This document shows, one piece after another, positions 35,443 to 48,303 of a stretch of DNA of 64,000 nucleotides. Made by a program: the position numbers and the translations under genes. Position 1 is the first letter of the stretch; each line of letters starts with the position of its first letter. The notes beneath the pieces are model-generated. The model searched no databases. It was not told the origin of the DNA and saw only the letters and a list, made by a program, of their open reading frames with translations. Origin of the DNA: Drosophila persimilis (Eukaryota; Arthropoda; Insecta; Diptera; Drosophilidae). Location: contig NW_020825289.1 of the NCBI RefSeq assembly GCF_003286085.1, positions 14,508,001 through 14,572,000 on the forward strand, in the 5' to 3' direction.

Positions 35443-36559
35443 CACCTCCAAACCACTCAATCTTTAACATTCCTTCCACAATTGGTTCAATGCTAACTTT
35501 TAACAAACATTCAGTCTTTTTTTGTGAAACGATTCTTGTATAAAACAATTTTATATGGAAGTGCAGGCAGTGTTCTCCATCTTTGGGACTGTATCCTAGG
35601 AGCTGTAATATCTCCCCCGCTCTAGGCGAGGTTTTAATTAACTTGTCTTTGTTTGATTGCCATCGGCATCGGCGGGCGGGGAATGCAATTAAAAATGCAG
35701 CAACCACAGCAGAAACTACGAGTACGAGTACATTCAAAATGCACTCAGTTCTTGGCGGCGGCGGCGGCGGCAGCTTGAAAGGCGACAGCGACAACAGCAA
35801 CATCTGCTATATGTCAAATTCGCAAAAAGCAAACAATTTAATTTTGTGCGCCCCCTTAAACAATGAGCGATTAACATTCAACATTTTTGAGGAATTTTAA
35901 TCGACTACAGTTACGAACCATAAAAGAGGAGCGAGGAATCCATGAGATGGAGATGAAGTGGGGACCAGAGAGAGAGAGAGCGAGATTGTGCTCAGGTAGG
36001 TGGATAGGTAGGTGTATCATCTGCAGCAACTACAACAATTCGGCTGTCACTTAAGCCATCGGAACGTCCCAAGTCAACGACATCCATCTCATATTTAATG
36101 CATATCCAAAAGCGTCTTGTACGGGTAGATAGAGATAGACCCCGCGATAACTCAATGTGTGAAGCTGCCGATCGGGTGGGCGCTGTCATCCATCAAAATC
36201 TTAGTGGACGTCGACGGAGGAAGGCGGCCCGGCTTCCCAGGCTGTCCGTTGTATGAAGTGGCAACCAAAATGAACTCATCTCCCAGATCTTGCATGTCTG
36301 GCGAGCATTAGCGGCGGTGATTGGATTTGATTTCGACAAGCGACGATTGCTGATGAGATGGCGGTTGCCGACTTTGGGATAAGGCCCCAAACAAGTTTTG
36401 ATTACTGAATCCAGAAAAAAGTCCTCTTCTTCGTCTAGGATCCGGGGGGTCTTTATGATCCATGGCACGTCCCCTATCTGATTTCTAGGTGTTGTAGCTG
36501 AAAGGAAATAGATTTACAAGTGCCAGGCGATCGGAAATCGCAGGGAGCCTGCTGATGTG

Positions 36560-36720
36560 GGTATATTTGTAACTCCCAGAAGAAAGCGTTTCCGACCCCA
36601 TAAAGTATATATATTCTTGATCAGCATCAATATTCGAGACGATATAGCCATGTCTCAGAAACTACAAGAGCTAGAGCAACCAGATTTTGTATCCAGACTC
36701 CTGTAATATCGCACTCTCAC
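36560..36720 (+). mobile_element. INE-1/DINE-1 (Helitron-related) relic
   Basis: The block contains the core of this very abundant Drosophila non-autonomous element: AAGCGTTTCCGACC, AAAGTATATATATTCTTGAT, CAGCATCAATA, GATATAGCCATGTC, then CAGAAACTACAAGAGCTAGA and CAGACTCCTG. The usual internal GTCCGTCTGT array is missing after GCCATGTC, so the copy is deleted as well as diverged. The family match is from memory. Confidence 0.75.
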
Positions 36721-39700
36721 AAGTGTGGCATCTTCCACTTATTTCGCAAAAAACACTTTTGCTTTAAATGCACACCTTTTGAACCTTTAAAAAAACATAA
36801 CAATAGATATGAAATAAACTTTACCCGATTGGCAGTGCACCGAGAATGTCCACAGAAACACCAACACCGATTTATAGACTTCCTTGAATTAAATTGCCAT
36901 ACTTAAGTGCAGTTCCTTCACTGGTCGCCATTGACCATTTGTGGCCGTTCAATGGAAATGGAGGCCCCTCCAAGTATCCATTCTTCCACTGCACCGGCAT
37001 TCCATGCTCGACGAGATTCTTAACTGCGTCCGGCTTCTGCTGCAGCTCCATGCTGCCACGGCTGCCACAATCCAATTAACCTTTTGACATTTCGCGACAG
37101 GCGGACCAAAGAGCCCAGACCAGAGACCAGAAACCAGAGACCGGAGATCGGAGACCACTTGGCAATGGCTAATGACCACGCGTAAATCAAACAAATTCAG
37201 ATACAGTTGCCAGTTGGTGGCAGTGGCAACCAGTGATCGCACTGGCTGTACGAGTAATTAAAACACTCAACATGCCTCTCATCTGACAGCCTCAAACGGT
37301 GTGCCGCAGCCGAGCAGAGCCGGGCTGCGCCACGCCAGCAGCTGCAGCTACTTCTCTTTGGCTGTTGCAGCTTCTTCGCTTTGGATGCTGCGGCTTCTGG
37401 TGGCAGCTTAATAAACTCATTGGATTGTGTGCATTTGGATGGTGGATTCTTTGGTTTCTTCATTTATGTTTTATGTGGTTAATATGGTTTGATTTTGGCA
37501 CCTGCTCCAAGCGGAACTCCAGAGAGGAGTCCGCCAGTGCTGCTGCCGCTGCTACAGCTGCTGTTGCTGTTGCACTTCCAACGCCCACAGCAGCAATTTG
37601 TTCGAGTCTTGCCACATCGTTTAATTTCCACACGCTTCTAAAATGGCTAACAGAGCATAACAATGCTGGTGCTGAGGCTGGAGATGGAGATGGTGCTGGT
37701 GCTGGATAGTGAGGAGCTGCCCACACGCGCAGCTACGACTGCTGCTGCTTCTTTTCGCTGTGGAAAAACGTGAGCACATGCGTCGATGGCGATGGCAGTG
37801 GCGTGGGCGCCATAAATCACCGCGTGATGAATGTACTCACGCTTGGCCAGAAGAAGCAGAAGACGATGAAACGGTAGTGGCAGCAGGAGCAGAGCTTGTT
37901 GGAGCTTAATTGGAGCAGCAAATTGTTGCTAAGAATTCGCCGCCAGAGTCGAGTGCAGCCGAATGGTTGCCTCTTTTGTCTAGCAGCGAATTTAAATAAA
38001 AAGTACATTAAGTGGGAGCGCAGCAGGGCAGGGCAGGGCACCGGCAGGGGCAGGCACTTGGGTTGGTCAAGCAGATGAGCACTGATATGTTGGGAAACTC
38101 TGGACAAATTAATGGCCAAAGTGTGAAGATTCGCCGCGCTGGGGAATGCGCTGTGCGGCTGCGAGAGTGGGAGCGACTCGGCTGAGACCCCTGCCCCATA
38201 GAACCTCCCGCTGTGCATATGAATTGCGAATCTCTCGGATGATGGATGTGCCAGAGTTAATGATATTGCGGGTCACAACAGAGCTGGGAATGGCTCTGAT
38301 CTGAGCAGTTGAGATTACAGTAAGCTGCTTCCTCATATTTATGATATAGAATTTGATTTGCTTTGCTGCATGAATTGAATGGATGCTAGTCCGAAAAATT
38401 ACCGAATCTACTTTTTAGTGTGATCAAACCGCCTTAGCCTCGACTCCTGAGAGAATTAGCAACCTTTACCCAATTCCCATGCCCATACCCGTCACGCATA
38501 CGCACCGTTGTCTGTCGGACTCGAATATTAAACCGAATCTGCAAACATGCATGCATAATCCACCCAATAGATGGACGGATGGATGATCAATCATGGATCG
38601 TCCCTTGCCAATTTGCATATTGACACCTCTAAAGCGTCCCTCGGCTCTCGTACCACGTACCCCGGTACCAAAACGGTACAAAGTCTTCGATCTTTTTGGC
38701 GGATTATTTTTGGAAGCACTTCAAAATTGAAGCGGCGCGGCGCGGTGGCTTGTGAGAAAGGCACAATAAATAGATACAGATACAGATTCGCATTATTTCG
38801 GATGCCCTTTGGCGCCACTTTGATGTGGTTGTGCGATGCTGCCCCATTTAACGCTCCATTATTATGATAATTATCATGGGCAGGCCACACAAAGGCCGGA
38901 CCCACTCGGAGTCGAAGAAATTTGCCATCGAGCTGGGCCGGGTTTCGAGTGTAATTAATCGTAAGTATTTACACAGCTCGAAGTATCTTTTGGGGTTTTT
39001 CGAGAGCCCACTTGAGGATGGGGAAAAAGGTCTGCCTCTGATAGGTGAAAAGTAAGAGTGTCCAAGGCTGGGAATGACACATTGACAGGGCCCACGGAGA
39101 AGGAGGAGCTGCTGCAGTGGCACCAGCTCGTTCGACCGACTGACCCACTGACAGCCTGCTCCCGATCTCAATTACCCTTACCAATTGTGATGATGTTTGT
39201 TGCATAAACCCCACTAAACAAACAACAAACTAGGGGGCTGACAGACACAGACAGGCGGCTCTCGATCGTCGATCGTCGAACGACAGACGACAAACGACCT
39301 TGTCCGCACACAAAACTGTATCAAGTAGCGGCAAGAAATTGGGTGACTGCATTTCGTAGATAAAAGTGAATGTTTAGGGTACTTGAGATCTCGACTGCTG
39401 TGCCAACAGCCACCAAAAAAATTCCCAACACCAGAGAGAAGAGCCACGAACCCAACTGGATTTCAATGGGATGCGATTGGATTGAATTGAATTGGTTTCG
39501 CGTTTCGGTTTTGGTTTTGCTTTTGGTTACGCGGCCCACTAAAATACTCGAACGAGAGCGAAATTCATGCAGAAGAGAGCCCTCGTAGTGGTTAGAAAGT
39601 CAAGACCCTTCCAGGTGCCCCGACACCCGACAACATCGAGTCCCAATTTATTTAGATACTTTAATTGAATGCAATTAAGTAAGCTGCCACTTATGCAAGA

Positions 39701-40425
39701 GCAATTTCTGCTCAACTAATTGATTTCTCGGCTTCGATTGCTATTCCGATACTGTCTTTTTTGACTGTGATCGAATGTGAGGTGGAGTCGGTGGGATGGG
39801 AATAAGGTGGAAGAGGTGTGAGAAGGAAGCTTCTTCATTACTCTCGGGGTCACCATTTTGTAGTATCTTTGGGTCACCAGCCAAGGAATTGCGATCAACC
39901 CATATTCCTGTCTAATTCCACATAAATCGTTCTCCATTTTCTTCAATCGAAAGGTATGTATGCACCAGATGCACTTGCCCAATTCTGCCTCGTCATAGCC
40001 GCAATCTGACGGTGAACCAATGGGGTTGTCTCCTTCCCCGCAGGCAGGGAGGGCATTGTTACCACCACTAGTGTTGGATCTTCTGGGTGCCAATTAAACC
40101 GCTATTTAGTGCCCAGCATTAAGAGGCCTCTGCGCTCTGCGCTCTGCTCCCGCTCTAATCTTATTTATGCTCATTGATTTCCCGTTAGCCTCTTATTGCT
40201 GTGTGTGGCAGGTGGATAGCTGCAGATGGAGATGGAGATCCGTTGATCTGCCTTGAATTTGGGTTGTGAAAGAATCGCTGCCAAATAAAAGATTTTTTCG
40301 CAAGAGCCCCGAAATCATTACGAAAATTCTGCCAGTACCGAGATGGAGACTCGAAAGATTTTTCATTTAGCAAAAATCATATGTCAAACACTCAACAAAT
40401 AGACGACGCTGCCTGCCCCAACTTC

Positions 40426-40473
40426 TGGCTCTGGCGGTGGCTCTGGCGATGGCTCTGGCGGTGGCTCTGGCGA
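40426..40473. repeat. 12-base minisatellite
   Basis: Four units of TGGCTCTGGCGG alternating with TGGCTCTGGCGA, i.e. a 24-base higher-order unit repeated twice. Confidence 0.9.
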
Positions 40474-43400
40474 TGGCATTCAGCACATTCACCTGCGCCA
40501 AAACTGAGCCAAGATTGCTTCCTAAGCTTCCTTCTGGCTGTCGGCCCGGCTGAGACTCAACCTCAGACTCAGCCTCTGGCTCCATAATTAATCTGCTTTG
40601 GCGTCTCATTTTTGTGGAGTTGCTTGCGTGTTGCAGCAATGTACTAGTAAGTGGAGTCCCCGACTTTTGATTACTAGTCGAAGATGAAGCTCAAAATTGC
40701 ATCGCCGCTTGCTTTAATAGATAGATAGATACTTTCAAGTCCCCGTCCGTCAGTCTTGAGTTTTTCTTTATTTTTGGTGGCTGCCACTTGAGCACAAGCG
40801 GCGCCCCAGACAAGAGCTCACATGTGGCACGCCATCTTTGCGATACACTTGCACATAATCCTACACTATTTGCCGCTGTCTGCTTTGGAGTTCGGCGGTG
40901 TGGGCCATCGAACCGAGAACCTTTGCGAGAACCTTTTGTAATCCATCTGATCTGCGGATTCCTGCCTCTGAATGACGGGGACAGTGCTGATCATTGTTTG
41001 ATTTTCACACATTTTCACACAGAAGCCAGCACGTTTGGGGTTGCGATCCGGAGCCGGCTTCAAGTCGACAAGGTCGCCAGAATGATTGACTGTCTCTCAG
41101 CACTGATGGCACTGATGGTAAAACAAAGTCTGGCCTTCACATTGTGTACCTGAACCTCGCATCGAAGTGCGACCAGAGAAGCTTACGAAGTACGAGGGTT
41201 CGGTGGGGTTATCGTTATTCTCGATTAGATTGGGCCCGGCCCGGATGTGGTTACGCTAATGGTCATAATGGGTAAAACTGTCCATTGATAGCAGATGGGT
41301 CTCTTTCGGGTTGGGCAACCAACGAACATAAATTGCTCCACATTTCAGGGCTGCTCCCTCCTCCTGCATTCCTTCACACCACTCTCAAGCCCCCACAATC
41401 TGTGCAGTTTTCAGTCGTCCCCAGAGCCATAAATAATGTGCGGCCGATACGTGCATATCTAATTAGCCCAGCGAACTACACATTCTAAAACTCTGAAAAT
41501 CAGCATCGCCTGCGGCAGAGGCAGCATCGCCTGAGGTAGAGGCAGCTATAAAGAAACAATTTAGAGTCCCATAAAAAAGAAACCCATGTAGATCTGCCAC
41601 AAGAGCACCAGCGGCAGTGGCAGCAGCAGCAGCAGCAGCCCACTGCAACGGTTGCAAACTGCCGCAGCATAGAGTCAGGGAATGCATTTGCAGAGTGCAG
41701 CGAGGGGCCGCATCACGTTGTTGTGACTGGCAGAGCCATCAAATTGTAACAATTTTTCACCTGTCGTCTGGGGCTGTGCATGATTATTATTACATCAGTA
41801 GAAAATCATAAATTCCGAGATTCGTGAGGCTGCAGATGCGTTGCAACACATCTCATCCTCATCCCCATCCCCAACCACAACCCCACTGAGTTCCAGCTTC
41901 GTAGCATCCTCAGCTCCCACACAGAGAAACAGATGGGATGGCGGACATGGAGATGCCCTCGTGGCTCTTCGAGGAAGCGACTGCGGTGCTTCAACAATGC
42001 GTTTGATTTATGTGGCATAATTTTGTCAGAGTTTATTGATTTCGATGGCGAATCAATTGCGGAGATAAGTGCAAATAAACATGCCGACTTTACTTTCCCC
42101 CGAAAATGCCAAAGGAATTTATTCACATTCAATTACAATTACGGCAAATGATTGCCAAATGATTGTTGCATAAGTGTCTGGTATCTTGTATCTTTGCAGA
42201 TGTGTCAAGTCCCTCAAGGTTGCGGGCTCTTATCGCTGAATCCGAAATTAGGACCACAACTAATCGTCGCCAAGATCCGACCAAGTATCTGTCAGATACT
42301 CGCGGACTTTTTGAGGCCAAGCAATTAGTTTTCGGTGAAACAATTGCTCCACCGATGAGGGCGCTCTCCAATGGCGCTCCATTCGATTTCAAATTGATTT
42401 CCAATTGCTTTTTGCTCCACAAACAGCAAGTGCCAAACGATGTTTATGCGCTGCCCAAACTCGCGATAAGAGTGAATACTTTTCATAGTTTTTTTTCTTG
42501 GTCTTTTAACCCCAAAACCCTCTGATTCCAGAGCTGTATATCGTTTTGGATGCCCCATTTGCGTATCGCAAAGATTTCATCCCGTGTAAGCTCTTTCGTC
42601 TTTTCATAATCACTTGGCCGGCGGCATCGGCATCGCTGGCAAAGCGAAGAGTGATTATTAATTGTTTGGGGGTCGATTGCTAACAATATTCTGCAGCGAC
42701 ATGCAAAAGAAGAAAGGATGTGCCTTGACATTTGACTACCGAGAGCACGAGTGCTCTAAACAGATGAAGATCAACGACGATCTATGTTACAATCGTTCAG
42801 GGGGTGATAATGATCGATCGACTCCCACTCTGAGGCGGATCCAATCCCCGCCGTCAAAGTGCATTCGTGATAGTGACAGCCTCGGCTACTCACAATGGAA
42901 GGGGGGGACTCCGTCAGAGCGGACCAGATGCCAGGTGCCAGATCAGGCATCAGTGCTGCATATGCAAATGACACGAATTATGCTCTCGGATCCAGCTCCC
43001 ACAATTTCCCAGCACCGTTAATGCGCATAACGAGACGTGTTCTACTGGGTAAAAGTCCGACCTGGTGCGACCCACTGCCTCATTGTCCCGACCAGCCCCA
43101 ATCTTGCACAATCATCTGCTGTGCTCTGCTCTGGTCTACTGTTGGCCTGCCCGAAACTGAAAGTGTTTCGTTTCCCTCCACTGAGATGGGAGTGGGAGCC
43201 GGAGCTGGAATGGGAATTGGAATTGGAATTGGAGCTCACCCCTTACCCTGACGAAAATTCCATCAAAACTCGGGCTTTTTGTGTAGTTTCTTCTTGTGGT
43301 GGTGGTGGTGGTGGTGTTGGTGTTGGTGCCGCACTTCATGATCTTTATTACACTTTTCGGGTTTTCATCTAGCTTTTGTGTTTGTTGTTTAATTGTTTTA

Positions 43401-44871
43401 TAAACTTCAGCACCAGAAATCGAGCTGTGAGCTGCACAGTGGGGCAAAGGTGTGGATATTTGAAATCAATAAAGATGGGACTTGACCATTAAATTAAGGT
43501 TAATGATCTCTGTTTTCCGAACCACTGTGCAGCCCCGACTCAAAGTTCAATTCAATTTCAAATGAATTACGAACGGGCCCAAAGTCATGGCTCCCTCCTC
43601 CCTCCTCGATCCAGCGTGTCAGAGTTTCAATGTCAGTGCGACGGGGCAAGGATGGGATGGGTTCAGCATCAGATGGAGAGCATGGCATAACCTTTTCTTC
43701 TCGGATCGAGTGCTGGCTGGCAATGGCGGAAGTTGGATCAATCGATGTATCAAGTGCGAGAATCGTAATCATTTCTGTTTGTCTATCAACATGTGCGCTG
43801 ATTTATCTTGGAATCTCTACCAATCGTCTCGGGGCTCTTGTGGATGAGCTGTGATGCGATGCGATGTGATGTGAGGTGATGTGATTTGTTGTGGGTAGGC
43901 CCGCAGAAACTGCCAATCAAAGACCTCAAACAGGTTGACCCCCACGCATGAGGATGTAGACTCGGTCGAGTTCTTACAAGTGGCTTCGAGTTGATCCACA
44001 CGTTAAATTTGGCAAGCGGATTAGCTGCTCGGCGGACAAAGATAACTACATGGCTCTTCCCTTCCCTTTTCCCATGTGAAATTCCCGAGACAATGGACCA
44101 TATCCTCACCTATTCATTGACCTGCGATTTGGCAAGCGGCGCGCCGATGACTCCGCGCCAGAGCACGCACTCATCGAACGTTCTCCAATGGCTTGAGACT
44201 GAGATGAGATTGAGCTGGATGGAGCCCCTTCGAACTTGCTAGCGTTGTGCAACCAGCGATCCGCAACAAAAGGCAAATTTTTTCGGTAGCTGCCACACAA
44301 TCATTTTTGCTGCCTTGGCCGGCTGCAACGGCTTCAACGGCTTCAACGGCTGCAGTGGGAACTATTTTTATGACCGCTTGGGCCGTAAATAAATCAGTGG
44401 ACCGATGCTCCCATCGCCCACAAAATGCAAGGTTTAGACGCTTTTGTTTGCTCAGAGGCTCCACTCTCTTCTGTCCGACTGTGGGACACATCAATCATCG
44501 CAGAAGCCGGCTGCCACTGATTGAGCGCCAGAATGCACATCTCCCGGCGATGTCTGTGTCTACCACCAAGATCTATTCTGTTTCAAGTTTAATTGCTTCG
44601 CATACGTTTTAATTATGCCGCGCACAGAATGCTCCATTCCATGAATGAGAGGTACTTGCAACAACTAATTTGGCAATTTTGCAAACCCGGCTCAAGCTCG
44701 ATCTGGGGTTCGGGCCAAGGCGCAGGCACAGGCGCAGGCGCGAGTGTAATTACTTTATGGAGTGCTCTGTGAATGCGTCTTTTATGACAGCCATCGTGGT
44801 GTAGACAGAGTGCAGAGCGGAGCCGAGATCGAGATCGAGTCCATCGCTCAAATGCCAAAGTTGAGTTGAGC

Positions 44872-44898
44872 GTTCCTCAGGTTCCTCAGGTTCCTCAG
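44872..44898. repeat. 9-base minisatellite
   Basis: Three perfect copies of GTTCCTCAG. Confidence 0.9.
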
Positions 44899-47800
44899 GC
44901 AGATCTCGAGATTTCCCAAGACCTGACCTTCGCCTGATTGAGATGAGCGCCAGGCGATACAGTTTGATGGAATGTCATCGACAAATTCTTTAGGAAGTTG
45001 TCCATCAAATGTATAGAATGCTATTAAATTTTATCCATTTATGATTCGATTTATTAGGAAATATATTGGTTTGATCTAATGGTTTGATCGTCCATCCTTC
45101 GTCCTTCCCTTTGAAGTTCAGCATCAACTGCATCCAGTTATCGAGTACATCTAATCGATTTAATTGATCATTTTCATTGAGGAAGTGGGATATTTCCTCT
45201 GCCTCTCCCGCACCACGCACCCCGCCCTACACCCAGTGGCCGCTCCTCTACCCACGAGTTCAGCTGAAAATGTCAAATCTGTTCGTTTCAGCCGTGAGTC
45301 AATCAACTTTTACTCTGATTCTGGCAGAAGGCAACGACCTTCGCATCGGGCCAAGAATGCAGTCGGTCGTCAAAGTGCGAAAATCTCGAAACAAACCGCA
45401 GTCCCATCTGCTGTGCGCCCCGAACACCTCCTAGAGATCATCGTGATGGGGATTTTTGATCATTTTTTGAAGTGCGGCGCAATTTACATCAAAAGATGCC
45501 TTAATTGATTCTCTGGCCGTGGTTCCGCGGCTCCGACTGGGGGGCATTGCATCAGAAATTATCGTAGTTTAATTTAAATTATACGTTTACGTTCCACTCG
45601 TCAGCATTCTAGGTTACAAAACAAACACAGATAGAGATCTGGTCCGCGATACAGATACAGATACAGATACATATTGTTGTAAGTATTTCAAGGTCCTCCC
45701 CGTCCGCAGCACTGGAGAAACCATCAGGAAATTACCGATAGTCATTGTCTTTTTGGGTTTTGGTTTTGGTTTTGGCTTTGGCGCATCATCACCTGGCTGG
45801 GTGCCATTAGCATTAGCCCTCTCTAGAGATCGACACACCACAGCTGTCTCCGCCTGCGCTCCGTCCCCGTTCCCGTCCCCATGTCGGGGGACGTTCAATG
45901 TAAATTAGCCGATGCAGGAAATTAAATGATTTTTTAATGTGCTGGAAAAATGATTACAAACATGAACAGAAACCCCCAGAAGAGACTGAAAACTGAAAAC
46001 CCAAAACAGCAACAGAAACAGAAACAGAAAACAGATCTCAAGTTGTTCATGGAGTGCTATTGAATATGAATCTCAGTTATGGCTCCGTGGAATGCGGCAC
46101 AAACGAAGTTTTATTTAATTGTTTTGTTTTCCAAATTCAAGAGTCAGGCGCATACTCGTATATTCAATGAAATTAACCATTATAATGTTACCTTAGGATG
46201 TTATAGTTTATCTTTTTTGCAAACATAATTCCAAATGATATTCGCTATTACAAAACTTTTGTGGAGTTTATTCTCCAATTTAGTTTTATTATTCGGTCTG
46301 GTGGCAAGGTCGCGGCATTACTTGCAGAAACACTTGCCGGAATTCGCATGGAGGAAGCTGGGGCATGGCGTCCATGGGGCATCTCCTCCTGGCACTGCAA
46401 TTCACTCCACTCCCTCCATTCATTACCAGCTCATTTATGGGGTGGGGCGGCGCCTGGCCTTTGGGGCTTACTGATCGTAAAAATTGTGAAAGTCAGCCCG
46501 TGCCAAATAATCAAATAATCAGCGGCAACCACAACAATAGTGCCCCTAACCGTTGTAGCAAAATGTTTGCCAAAAAGTCAATAATCATTTGCCACGCACT
46601 CGATCTCGATCTCGATCGCGAAATGGGCAAGAAATGAGCCAGAGAGACAAAGGCAATTGGCCAAGGAAATACGAGCAAGTATTTGCTGATCGTGATGGAT
46701 GCTACGCCCACTCGTTGAGGGAGTCCATTGAGGGAGCATATGGCAGCAAACATATTGAATTACGAGTACTTTTCGAGTATTTATCGAGCATTTCTTTGTG
46801 TTATGCAAGGGAGCTTTCCGGCGATAAGTAGCTATTACAAAACAGATTTTGATCGTATGTCATCTTTAATATATTGAAATAGTTAAGACCGAAAATGTTT
46901 CGTCCACTACTCCACTTCTTTACTTTCAAACCACTCGCATAATGCGCTTATCATCAAATCTCTGGGAACTGCAATTGCCCTCGCCCTCCCCAACGATCAT
47001 CCGCCTGGAATCCATGTCGACACATCTGTGAGATCTATCGCATAATCCGACTCATTAAATCGTACAGAAACTGAAACAAAATCCCACCGAGACTCCCACG
47101 CACTAAAGGGAAACAATTTGTTGGGGTATTACTATTACCCAAAACATGGAGAACATTTCGGATTACGATTACGGTTTACAGCCCCAGCCGGGCCGCCTTT
47201 CCAGCCTGAAGAGTCTTTTGTCTTTGGCAAAGTTTCGCTGCCGCTGCCGCTGCTGTCTCGGCGGCGACTGAAGATGCGTGGAGCGAGTGGAGTCGCAGAG
47301 TTGCCGTGCCAGAGCTCCGCTCACTTTGCTGCCGGCATCGCAGTCGGCGTCGCTGCCAGCTGTATGACTAATTCCATTACAAATAACTGTTTTTGCTATT
47401 ACATGAGCGACAACAGCAGCGACGGCAGCAGCGGCAGCAAATGCCTATGGTCTGTAGTGGAAGGAGCGCACATTACATTACATTACTTCTCCCGCTACCC
47501 GTCTCATTTCCCGAGTGCCTGGGAAGCTCATCTTCGTAGCCGAAGCCAAACCCCCGCCTTCGTGTTCGTTAAAATGTTTGGCGCTTCAATTTCAAAGTAG
47601 TTTACTATAACAAACCCCCTTCCCGCTCTTTATCGCCTTCCAACCACTGGTCTGATCTTCCTCTCTCTCACAGCTTCGGCTTAGCCAAAGCCTAGCAATG
47701 TAAGGTGAGGCATTCCCGTTTTTCGGGTCTCTCTGTGTAACCGAATGGGATTTCTGGGACAACGAGAATTGGGTTTCGGTAAATGTTGGGGAGAGAGTAC

Positions 47801-48161
47801 TTGGAATTACTATTGTAATTGGCCTCACCTGCCAAAAAATACTCGTTTCCAATGCGCTTATCGTCTTCTAACTCTCGTGAGCCCGGAGAGCAATATGCTC
47901 TTCGGCTGCTGCTCTACCTCTGTGCCTTTGCTTCCTCTACTGAAGTGTTTTTGCTTTGCATTTATTTTGTAATGAGCTTTTTGTTGTTTTTGATGTGGCT
48001 GTTCGAAAACCGAAATTGAAATACTCCGAAAAAAAAACACATTTTGGCGCGCGATTTTTCGCAGTCGACGCTGACTGAGATACCACGTCGTTAGAGAGAT
48101 CTGCCACAGCCTCTGCCACAGCCTCTGCCACAGCCAGAGTGTCGGTGCAGCGCATTTCAAA

Positions 48162-48195
48162 TATAAATACTGGCCTACGAAATTGTTTCAGTATC
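48162..48195 (+). promoter_or_regulatory. Cpr56F: Cpr56F promoter (TATA + initiator)
   Basis: TATAAATA at 48162-48169 is followed by TTTCAGTAT with the start A at 48190, a spacing of 28 bases, as in strongly regulated insect genes. The transcript runs about 114 bases to the ATG at 48304. Confidence 0.75.
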
Positions 48196-48303
48196 ACAAT
48201 CCGTTCAACCATCTTCGCCAGAAGAACCCCAGAAGCAGAGTTCCACAGAGGAAACAAACAGATTTCGTGTGTGCCAAAACCCCCAAACAAGTGACAACAC
48301 AAA

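Larger units (their letters stand above)
35443..48160. other. 12.6-kb gene desert, probably regulatory
   Basis: No open frame here has coding character, and no RNA gene was recognised. The stretch is not repeat-dominated: apart from a CGG run (35755-35774), a DINE-1 relic (36560-36720), two minisatellites (40426-40473, 44872-44898) and some microsatellites it is mid-GC unique DNA. In D. melanogaster CkIIbeta2 lies near 18w in 56F, a gene with large regulatory DNA, so enhancers are a reasonable guess; that gene is not in the window. Confidence 0.5.

Noticed and set aside
38866-38965. Short plus frame MIIIMGRPHKGRTHSESKKF with a GTAAGT donor after it
   Set aside because: Donor is good, but no partner exon, promoter or family; left unannotated.
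47118-47600. 160-residue plus frame upstream of Cpr56F
   Set aside because: No family resemblance; repetitive CAGCGGCAGC words and no gene signals.
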